From NCBI GenBank assembly GCA_003164255.1, contig PLST01000505.1:4166-12157 (forward strand): 7,992 bases of DNA, written 5' to 3'. The position numbers were made by a program, and so were the translations under genes. Position 1 is the stretch's first letter, and every line of letters begins with the position of its first letter. The notes under the pieces are model-generated. The model had not been told where the DNA came from, made no database searches, and saw nothing but the letters and a program-made list of their open reading frames with translations. Positions 1 to 5,562 of this stretch are shown piece by piece. Source of the DNA: Acidobacteriaceae bacterium. GTDB taxonomy: Bacteria; Acidobacteriota; Terriglobia; Terriglobales; Acidobacteriaceae.

Positions 1-46
1 TCTCCTTTTGACGTGATGAACCTGGAGCTACTCAAAGTAATCCTAG

Positions 47-70
47 AACCGGGGTCATAAAGAACCCGTT
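47..70 (-). terminator. Imperfect hairpin downstream of the Ser/Thr kinase gene
   Basis: About 36 bases past the kinase stop, arms AACGGGTTC and GACCCCGGTT can pair around a 5-base loop with one bulge and one mismatch. No T-run follows on the minus strand, so it is a poor intrinsic terminator and may be chance. The remaining bases to the left edge show no gene. Confidence 0.2.
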
Positions 71-105
71 AAGATTTGCGGCTCAAGGGTGAGGGACGGA
101 TGCGA

Positions 106-1080
106 TCAGTGGTGACGCGAGAACAGCACCATGATCAGCAGGATGACCACAGGAATCATGGCCAAAGCACCATAGTAAAATATCTTGCGCGCGAGCTGCG
201 ATTTTCTCTTTTGCCAGTGGGTCAACTCGTCCCGGTCCTGCACGCCGACGAGGTCAAGGTGCTCAAGGTCGTGCTCGAAGTCATGGGCTTTCGGGTAGCG
301 ATTTTTGGGATCGCGCTCGAGGGCGCGATAGAGGACTTCCTGAAGCTGGGGCGAGACGGATGGGTCGGCAACGCTGGGCGGCATGGGGTGGTTCAGGAGC
401 CGGTCATTCATGGCAGCCAGGGGAGTGGGGCCCGTGAACGGCAGTTTTCCGGTAAGCATCTCATAGAGGATGACGCCCATGGAATACGTGTCGGACCGGC
501 CGTCGCCGCGCTTGCCTTTTACCTGCTCGGGCGAGATGTAATTCGGGGTGCCGAGCGTGGCGGTAAAGTTGGCATAGGTGAGACGCCGCGCAGCCGAATC
601 ACTGGCAATGCCGAAGTCGATGAGTTTGATGTTGTCGTTTTCATCGACCATGATGTTTTCCGGTTTCAGGTCGCGGTGGACCACTCCGTTTGCATGGATG
701 TAATCCAGGGCATCGAGCACGCCGATGGCGATGCGGATGGCGCGTTCTTTTGGCAGACGGCCTTCATCCATGATGTTGCGCAGGAGCCTGCCTTCACACC
801 ACTCCATGACCATGTAAATGCGGGAGCGCTTTTCACCGCCGAAGACGCGCATGACCTTGGGGTGGTTGAGCTTTTCACCGATGCCTGCCTCGCGCTGAAA
901 GCGATCGAAGAGGATGGGGTCAGCTTCCATATCAGGGTGGGGAATCTTGAGTGCGACAGTGCGGTTGTCGCGCAGGTCAGTGGCGCGAAAGATTGAAGCC
1001 ATGCCACTGCGAGCGATAGGGGCATCGATCCTGTAGGAATCAATCTGCGCCCCTGCCTCGACCGTATCTAAAATCCCCAT
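106..1080 (-). CDS. Eukaryotic-like (Hanks-type) Ser/Thr protein kinase with C-terminal membrane anchor
   Basis: Ser/Thr kinase of 324 residues from the ATG at 1080-1078, chosen because GGAG (1095-1092) lies 11 bases upstream and the kinase domain starts soon after. An in-frame TTG at 1167, right after the phosphatase stop, would add 29 unlike residues. In this numbering: catalytic Lys45 (VALK), helix-C Glu64, HRDLKPEN (135-142, Asp137), DFG (155-157), GTPNYISPE (177-185) and DGRSDTYSMGVILYEML (193-209). These make it catalytically complete except in the nucleotide loop, where ARSGMAS (23-29) replaces all three glycines of GxGxxG. One hydrophobic helix (about 300-320) ends just before the stop (SRHH), so the kinase faces the cytosol and has no outside sensor domain such as PASTA. 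It pairs with the upstream PP2C phosphatase. Substrates are unknown. Confidence 0.92.
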   Translation of the reverse strand: MGILDTVEAGAQIDSYRIDAPIARSGMASIFRATDLRDNRTVALKIPHPDMEADPILFDRFQREAGIGEKLNHPKVMRVFGGEKRSRIYMVMEWCEGRLLRNIMDEGRLPKERAIRIAIGVLDALDYIHANGVVHRDLKPENIMVDENDNIKLIDFGIASDSAARRLTYANFTATLGTPNYISPEQVKGKRGDGRSDTYSMGVILYEMLTGKLPFTGPTPLAAMNDRLLNHPMPPSVADPSVSPQLQEVLYRALERDPKNRYPKAHDFEHDLEHLDLVGVQDRDELTHWQKRKSQLARKIFYYGALAMIPVVILLIMVLFSRHH

Positions 1081-1169
1081 ACTCGGAACCACTCCAATGA
1101 AAGCTTTTTTTCTACTGTATCGGGTGAGGGCCTGAAAACGGCAAGGAATCCGAAAAATCCAGGGCAAGT

Positions 1170-1976
1170 TTACGAAGAAGGGAGCCTGTAGGGTCGGCCC
1201 CGATACATGCCCACCTGCTCAACCGAGCGGGCGCGAATGACCTGGGCGGTGGTGTTGTCGTTGCCGTCGATCTCCACGGCGCGCGCCACAAGCTCGCGGG
1301 CGATTTCGTCCATGGGTTTCTTCTGCGAGACGATTTCAGCGATCATGGGCTCTGTCATTTCGTCGTGCAGGCCATCGGTACAGAGCACGAGCACGTCGCC
1401 AGCCTGGAGGGTGAGGGCAGTTGTGTCAGGCGAGACGAACATTTCAGGGCCGAGGGAGCGAATGAGGACATGGCGCGCATCGGAGGTGGCGATTTCGTCT
1501 GCGGAGATGAGACCCATTTTGCGCTGCTCGTTGACGAGTGTGTGGTCCTCGGTGATCTGCGTTGCCTTTCCGTTGCGCACCAGGTAACAGCGCGAGTCGC
1601 CCACGTGGGAGATAACGGCCTGGTCGTAGCGGAGCGCGCAGGCAACCAGGGTGGTGGCCATTTTTTTGCCGCGATATTGGGGATCGAGTGTGCAATCGTG
1701 AACCGCCGCATTGGCGTGCTGAATAAGCCTGGGCAGAAGGCTGATCAGCATGGTTCCTTCCGGGGCCCTGGCGAACTCATCGGTCATGACCGAGATGGCT
1801 TTTGCCGAGGCAATCTCACCCAGGTCCAGACCGCCTACTCCATCCGCGACCGCAAACAGGTATCCGTGCGAACGGACCTGGTAGCGCGAAGCAGGGATAA
1901 ACGATCCCATCGAGTCTTCGTTGTTGGTTCGAACCTTGCCGAAATCGCTTGCCTGACCAAACTGAACATCCAACAT
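1170..1976 (-). CDS. PP2C-family Ser/Thr protein phosphatase (Stp1/PrpC/PstP type)
   Basis: Metal-dependent (Mn/Mg) phosphatase of 268 residues, a complete soluble catalytic domain without a membrane segment. Motifs in order: VRTNNEDS (15-22, Arg16, Glu20 and Asp21), FAVADGVGG (41-49, metal-binding Asp45), KMATTLVACAL (105-115), SHVGDSRCYLVR (123-134), EDHTLV (143-148), IRSLG (172-176), LCTDGLHDEM (198-207, Asp201) and GNDNTTAQVI (238-247, Asp240). All metal-coordinating acidic residues expected for the family are present, so it should be active. A short Arg-rich tail follows. A GAGG lies 10 bases before the ATG. Its gene precedes the Ser/Thr kinase gene by 89 bases, the usual kinase/phosphatase pairing, in which the phosphatase removes phosphate from the kinase itself and from its targets. 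The 125-base gap before it may contain a separate promoter, but no convincing hexamers were seen. Confidence 0.93.
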   Translation of the reverse strand: MLDVQFGQASDFGKVRTNNEDSMGSFIPASRYQVRSHGYLFAVADGVGGLDLGEIASAKAISVMTDEFARAPEGTMLISLLPRLIQHANAAVHDCTLDPQYRGKKMATTLVACALRYDQAVISHVGDSRCYLVRNGKATQITEDHTLVNEQRKMGLISADEIATSDARHVLIRSLGPEMFVSPDTTALTLQAGDVLVLCTDGLHDEMTEPMIAEIVSQKKPMDEIARELVARAVEIDGNDNTTAQVIRARSVEQVGMYRGRPYRLPSS

Positions 1977-2101
1977 GGGCCCGTCGCCTCAAGTTATTTT
2001 CCCATCCCGAGCGGGGAAGTGTCTTACGAAGGTTTATGGGACCGACGGGTGAGAGTGGCGGGAGCTGTGGATGGCAAGCCGGCAAGACCCAGCCCGACCA
2101 G

Positions 2102-2806
2102 TTACGCAGATTCAATGAAGCGGTACCCAATGTGCGATTCCGTCAGGAGGTATTTCGGATTGGCGGGATCGTCCTCGATCTTCATACGGATTTGTCTAAC
2201 CATGGTGCGCAGATATTCAAGCTCACTTCCATATTCCGGTCCCCAAACCGACCTTAGAAGCTTGGCGTGTGGAACAGGCTTGCCGGCATTCGTCATCAGA
2301 TACTGGAGCAGACCAAACTGCTTTGGAGTCAGGTGGACCTGCTGCCCATCCTTTTGCACGATGTGCCTTCCGGGGTCCAGTTGCACGTCGCCAACCATGA
2401 TCGCGACAGGCCCAGGCTGCTGGTCTGAGGTCTTGCCGCGCCGCACAGCAACACGCAATCGCGCCGTGAGCTCGCCCAGATGAAACGGCTTGGTGATGTA
2501 GTCGTCGGCACCGGCATCGAAAGCTTCGACTTTGCGCTCATCGAGACCCTGCACGGTGAGCATCACGATGGGAAGACCTGGAGAGGCTTTTCGCATGATG
2601 CGGCATACGTCGACGCCGCCAATTCCCGGCATGTTAATGTCGAGCAACACTGCATCGAACTGCGTTGTGCGCACCAACGCGAGCGCCTCCTCGCCTCTGC
2701 ATGCCTCGACGATCGTAAAGCCGAGGCTTGAAAGAATGGTCCGCAAAGACAGCCGGATCGATCGTTCGTCATCCACAATCATCACTGTTCCCTGATGGGA
2801 GTTCAT
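2102..2806 (-). CDS. kdpE: KdpE-like OmpR-family response regulator
   Basis: Cytosolic DNA-binding response regulator of 234 residues, normal family length. The receiver domain (about 7-120) has the acidic pair D12/D13, phospho-acceptor D56 in VLLDINMPG, T84 in VMLTV and K106 in DYITKPF. The C-terminal winged helix (about 135-232) has LTPKQFGLLQYL, the recognition-helix region SVWGPEYGSELEYLRTMV and the terminal hairpin HIGYRF. The VWGPEYG...YLRTMVRQIR region and GYRF end are the best match to KdpE. AAGGAG (2818-2813) lies 6 bases before the ATG, and the ATG shares four bases with the stop of the histidine-kinase gene, so the two are translationally coupled and are surely partners. The symbol reflects similarity only: no kdpFABC genes are in the window, so its targets may be unrelated to potassium. 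A 125-base gap separates it from the phosphatase gene. Confidence 0.93.
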   Translation of the reverse strand: MNSHQGTVMIVDDERSIRLSLRTILSSLGFTIVEACRGEEALALVRTTQFDAVLLDINMPGIGGVDVCRIMRKASPGLPIVMLTVQGLDERKVEAFDAGADDYITKPFHLGELTARLRVAVRRGKTSDQQPGPVAIMVGDVQLDPGRHIVQKDGQQVHLTPKQFGLLQYLMTNAGKPVPHAKLLRSVWGPEYGSELEYLRTMVRQIRMKIEDDPANPKYLLTESHIGYRFIESA

Positions 2807-2818
2807 GCTGGTCTCCTT
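2803..2818 (-). promoter_or_regulatory. AAGGAG ribosome site and ATGA stop-start overlap of the two-component pair
   Basis: The minus strand reads AAGGAG, six bases, then ATGA, where ATG starts the regulator and TGA stops the histidine kinase. This is a typical arrangement for translational coupling and supports equimolar production of the pair. Confidence 0.8.
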
Positions 2819-4275
2819 CCGTCCTGGGGAAGCGAGAGAAAGAAGGTTGTTCCTTCATCCGCATCGCTAATGACCCACACGTGGCCCCGGTGTGCATCGG
2901 CAGCCATTTTTACTGTTGATAAGCCGATGCCGGTACCGGCAACAGCTTGCTTCGAGCCCTCGCTGCGATAAAACCGCTGAAAGATCCGTTCTCTGTCCGA
3001 GATAGGAATCACCGGCCCGTGGTTATGCACGGAGATGAGAACTTCAGAGTGGCTTTCCCGAGCTTCGACCTTGATCGCAGTTCCCTTGAAGGAGTACTTG
3101 ACCGCATTGTCAAGAAACTGCGTCAAGGCCATTGAAAGCAGATCGCCATCTCCTCGCATGGAGAGATCGGGGTCCGGGACGGCCACCTCTACCTTGTGAC
3201 CTTCAAGGTGTCCGGACTGCTTCTGCAAAGTTTTTGAGACCAGATCGGCGACCACGATTTCATCCCTTACCACGTTCACATCTTCTGCATCGAGCTTTGC
3301 CGTCTGCAGGAGGCGAGTGGAGAGTTGACCGAGTTCGCTGGTTTCCGCTTCAACCAGCGAAACCAGTTCCTTCTGCGCGGAGTTGAGCGGGCCGACCTCG
3401 TTCAAACCAGCATTCGCAGTTTGGATTGCGGTGAGAGGCGTCTTGAACGCGTGCGCCAGTGAATCAAGCACGGCCGCGCGAAGCCGTTCGGTTTGATGAG
3501 CTGCTTCAATGCGATTCTCTTTTTCGAAGGAGACAGATCTGTCGAGAGCTATCGCCGTCAGGGAGGCCAGCGCATCGGTCACCAGCGGATCGATTTCGCC
3601 GCGAATAGCTAGTGCTCCAATCGTGACACCGCCGATTCTCAACTGTCTCCTTGACGTCCGAGTCACCGGGTCAAAGCCTTCGGTGTGCGAAAGGAGGCAC
3701 TCCTTTGCCAGATCTGTCTCACCTTCAGCCCATACCCCTGCCCGGTCGCATTTTGCTGAGTTGGCGTCGAAGAGCGCAACGGCTTCGACAGCAAAGACCT
3801 GGTAAATCAGCAGCGTCAATTGCGGTCCCGGTGGTTGGTGCAGGTTGATCAGCAGCGTGCTGCGGCTCAACTCATACAACTGCTCCATTGAGGTGCGGTG
3901 CAGCGTGGCTTCGCGCGTGCTTCGCTGCTCCCGCGAAGAAACCCGGCTGACCACGAGGGCGCTGAGTTCGAATGCGCCCAGCGCAACCCAGTCGCGCGGA
4001 TCGCTAATCGTGAACGTCAGAAGCGGCTGATAGAAAAAGTAATCGAGACAGGCACAGGCCAACATCGAAACGATTGTCGCCTGCCAGAATCCGCAAAGAA
4101 TCGCTACCGACACCGCGTCGAGCAGCAGGAGAAACCCAACCGGCGCCGAGTCGAAGTGGAGCACATACCCTGTAAAGGTGATGAGGCCAACAACCCAGCA
4201 GCCCGCCAGACTCTCACCCAGAAAGCGCATGAGTTTGGGCCGGTTTTGTACTCCGAGGATGTCTGAAATCTTCAT
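2803..4275 (-). CDS. Short KdpD-like sensor histidine kinase (DUF4118-GAF-like-HisKA-HATPase)
   Basis: Membrane histidine kinase of 490 residues. Four membrane helices at about 23-41, 44-64, 65-81 and 96-113 form a DUF4118 domain, with the typical DYFFYQPLLTFTI stretch (78-90). A GAF-like region spans about 130-248, the dimerisation/phospho-acceptor helix carries His275 in SLAHAFKTPLTAI, and the ATP-binding domain shows LDNAVKYS (N390), RIFQRFYR (430-437) and GTGIGLST (447-454). Classical KdpD is about 900 residues and starts with a large cytosolic KdpD/USP sensor region; that half is absent here, and upstream DNA shows no coding remnant of it. The residue after His275 is Ala instead of the usual Glu/Asp, and the usual DxGxG box reads NHGPV (418-422). 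The start is the first ATG; its ribosome site is weak. The stop overlaps the regulator start (ATGA). The signal is unknown; potassium is not implied. Confidence 0.9.
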   Translation of the reverse strand: MKISDILGVQNRPKLMRFLGESLAGCWVVGLITFTGYVLHFDSAPVGFLLLLDAVSVAILCGFWQATIVSMLACACLDYFFYQPLLTFTISDPRDWVALGAFELSALVVSRVSSREQRSTREATLHRTSMEQLYELSRSTLLINLHQPPGPQLTLLIYQVFAVEAVALFDANSAKCDRAGVWAEGETDLAKECLLSHTEGFDPVTRTSRRQLRIGGVTIGALAIRGEIDPLVTDALASLTAIALDRSVSFEKENRIEAAHQTERLRAAVLDSLAHAFKTPLTAIQTANAGLNEVGPLNSAQKELVSLVEAETSELGQLSTRLLQTAKLDAEDVNVVRDEIVVADLVSKTLQKQSGHLEGHKVEVAVPDPDLSMRGDGDLLSMALTQFLDNAVKYSFKGTAIKVEARESHSEVLISVHNHGPVIPISDRERIFQRFYRSEGSKQAVAGTGIGLSTVKMAADAHRGHVWVISDADEGTTFFLSLPQDGRRPA

Positions 4276-4310
4276 AGTGCACAGGAATCGCGGGTACCGG
4301 CGCAGGGCCT

Positions 4311-4316
4311 TTTATA
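4311..4316 (-). promoter_or_regulatory. Possible -10 box for the KdpD-like/KdpE-like pair
   Basis: Read on the minus strand the box is TATAAA, 35 bases before the ATG at 4275, which would give a leader of about 28 bases. No good -35 hexamer is seen at the standard spacing, which would fit an activator-dependent promoter or a chance match. Confidence 0.25.
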
Positions 4317-4339
4317 AAGCGTATCCAGAGTTTCATCAG

Positions 4340-4356
4340 GAACCCATAAATGGTTC
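4340..4356. promoter_or_regulatory. Candidate operator: GAACC-N7-GGTTC palindrome upstream of the KdpD-like gene
   Basis: GAACC (4340-4344) and GGTTC (4352-4356) are perfect 5-base inverted arms around an AT-rich 7-base centre. The site ends about 65 bases upstream of the histidine-kinase start and just upstream of the possible -10 box. The position suits an activator or autoregulatory site, but 5-base arms can arise by chance. Confidence 0.25.
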
Positions 4357-4678
4357 ACAAAGAAAGTGGTGGGACAGTTCATCACCTGGCGAACACTATC
4401 CGGCCCAGTTTCGTGAGGATGATCGCATCGCCTTACCTTGATTCCGATTGCGGTATGCCCCGCGACAGTTGTTCATCATGGGTTGCCCTCTGGCCCATAT
4501 GCTGGGCTTCGCAGGTAACGCATTCGACCCGGTTGCGAGAGGAGTGGACCGGGCGGGGATATTTCTGAACTATCTCAGTTGTGACCTGTCTGCGCCGCTC
4601 CGATGTTAGCCTCCTATCCTCTAAATCAGTATCAAATTGCCGACATGAGGGAGACATAAGAGAATGCCGTAGATCCGT

Positions 4679-4724
4679 AACTATAAGGCGGTAATTTATA
4701 GGTTCCTTATAACTTTCGATAGTT
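4679..4724. repeat. Nested inverted repeats in AT-rich intergenic DNA
   Basis: On the plus strand TATAAGG (4682-4688) and CCTTATA (4705-4711) are perfect 7-base inverted arms with a 16-base spacer. AACTAT (4679-4684) and ATAGTT (4719-4724) form an outer inverted pair. CTATAA (4681-4686) can alternatively pair with TTATAG (4696-4701). The right arm runs into a 14-base palindrome with one mismatched pair, AACTTTCGATAGTT (4711-4724). This could be a multi-site operator, a cruciform or RNA structure, or a relic of an insertion. Function unknown. Confidence 0.45.
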
Positions 4725-4824
4725 GCCTCTTTCATTAGGTTGTGAAAATAGTCGCTTTGCCGCATCCGGAGAATAGGTCTTTCTATAAGTATGACTGGAG
4801 CCTGAGCGAAGAAGGACGCGAGAG

Positions 4825-5475
4825 CTAAGATGTCCCGCGCGCTTCCTTCACAAAGCCGAGAAACCTTCGCGCTAATTCATGGATCCGGTGTTCCTCGTGG
4901 CGGCGGATGGCCTCCTTGGGCAGTAGTTCGGAGCCAACGCCTAACGCCGTTGCTCCGGCGAGAATATAGCCACTCGCGGTCTGCTGGTTGACACCGCCTG
5001 CGGCGATCAATTTGACCTGTGGCAAAGGCAGCTTTAATGACCTAATGTAGAGATCGCCGCCCAGAGCCGCAGTTGGATAGATCTTGACGTAATCCGCTCC
5101 GGCCTTCCACGCAGCTATGACCTCCGTGGGAGTCAGTGCACCAGGGATGACAACCACACCCCTTCGATGTGCGGCTCCAATCACCTCCATAACCAGGCCC
5201 GTACTAGTGATGAATCGGGCTCCAGCGTCGAGGCAACGTTCCGCTGTTTCCGTGTCAAGCACGGTGCCGGCACCCACGACCATATCGGGGAACTTCTGTG
5301 CGAGCTCAGCGATTACATTGGTCGCGCCGGGAACCGTCATGGTGATTTCCGCGATTGGAATACCAGCAGCATAAAGCGTCTGGGCAGCGTAGAGCGCCTG
5401 ATCAGCGGAGCTGATGCGTATGCCGGGGAAAATCCCGATCTCCTCGATACTGGTCATGACTTCTTCCCGTGTCAT
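4825..5475 (-). CDS. eda: 2-dehydro-3-deoxy-phosphogluconate / 4-hydroxy-2-oxoglutarate aldolase (KDPG/KHG aldolase family)
   Basis: Class I Schiff-base aldolase, 216 residues, a single TIM barrel of normal family length. In Entner-Doudoroff or galactonate/uronate catabolism such enzymes split a 2-keto-3-deoxy-6-phospho sugar acid into pyruvate and glyceraldehyde-3-phosphate. Visible motifs are the substrate-binding Arg (PGIR, R20), the catalytic Glu (EIT, E43), VGAGTVL (67-73), AGARFIT (84-90), IPGALTPTEVIAAWKAGA (110-127), the Schiff-base Lys in VKIYP (K131), AAGGV (158-162) and GVGSELL (179-185). Two motifs deviate: the usual SPG is STG (91-93) and the usual TGGV is AGGV. The first ATG (5475) and a second in-frame ATG (5457-5455) are both possible starts; an AGGA lies 12 bases before the first and a GGAAG shortly before the second. 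It sits 87 bases after the channel gene and could be read through from it. The exact substrate is unknown; a DgoA-like role on phosphogalactonate is an alternative. Confidence 0.88.
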   Translation of the reverse strand: MTREEVMTSIEEIGIFPGIRISSADQALYAAQTLYAAGIPIAEITMTVPGATNVIAELAQKFPDMVVGAGTVLDTETAERCLDAGARFITSTGLVMEVIGAAHRRGVVVIPGALTPTEVIAAWKAGADYVKIYPTAALGGDLYIRSLKLPLPQVKLIAAGGVNQQTASGYILAGATALGVGSELLPKEAIRRHEEHRIHELARRFLGFVKEARGTS

Positions 5476-5562
5476 AGGGCGAATCCGTCCTTTACTTGGT
5501 TCGAGTAACGTGCAATCTACGCCGAGGGCATGAGCGGGCGCACAATGGCTGGAGATGAACCT

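Larger units (their letters stand above)
4276..4824. other. 549-base stretch without a convincing gene
   Basis: Lies between the aldolase stop and the start of the KdpD-like gene. Bases 4621-4800 are clearly AT-rich (72 G+C in 180 by hand count, 40%), whereas neighbouring coding segments are about 53-65% in sampled 60-base lines. It contains a dyad cluster (4679-4724), a further CTATAAG at 4783-4789, a GAACC/GGTTC palindrome (4340-4356) and a TATAAA box (4316-4311). A minus-strand open frame of 110 codons (4765-4433) is present. It has no ribosome site, uses many A/T-ending and rare codons (CTA, ATA, TTA, AGA, AGG), and resembles nothing I recognise apart from one CxxC pair, so I do not call it a gene. 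No rho-independent terminator with a T-run was found after the aldolase. Confidence 0.6.

Noticed and set aside
76..996. 306-codon plus-strand open frame opposite the Ser/Thr kinase
   Set aside because: Antiparallel shadow of a clearly conserved kinase gene in GC-rich DNA; its translation resembles no family and lacks a ribosome site.
1081..1167. 29-residue N-terminal extension of the Ser/Thr kinase from a TTG at 1167
   Set aside because: No ribosome site before the TTG, residues do not look like a kinase N-terminus, and the ATG at 1080 has a GGAG upstream.
2006..2015. CCCGAGCGGG mini-hairpin between regulator and phosphatase genes
   Set aside because: Only four base pairs with a two-base loop, no T-run in either direction; likely chance in GC-rich DNA.
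2060..2095. GGCAAG direct repeat (GGCAAGCCGGCAAG) just after the regulator stop
   Set aside because: Two copies only and very short; no evidence of an array or operator.
1365..2483. 372-codon plus-strand open frame opposite the phosphatase and regulator
   Set aside because: Covers parts of two conserved genes and the gap between them on the other strand; the predicted protein is low in recognisable structure.
4433..4765. 110-codon minus-strand frame in the intergenic gap
   Set aside because: No ribosome site, rare A/T-ending codons unlike all neighbours, no recognisable domain, and it spans the inverted-repeat cluster. Kept only as a question in the findings.
5476..5562. Terminator or promoter between the channel and aldolase genes
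   Set aside because: No stable hairpin with a T-run, and a TTGCAC hexamer has no acceptable -10 partner at normal spacing.
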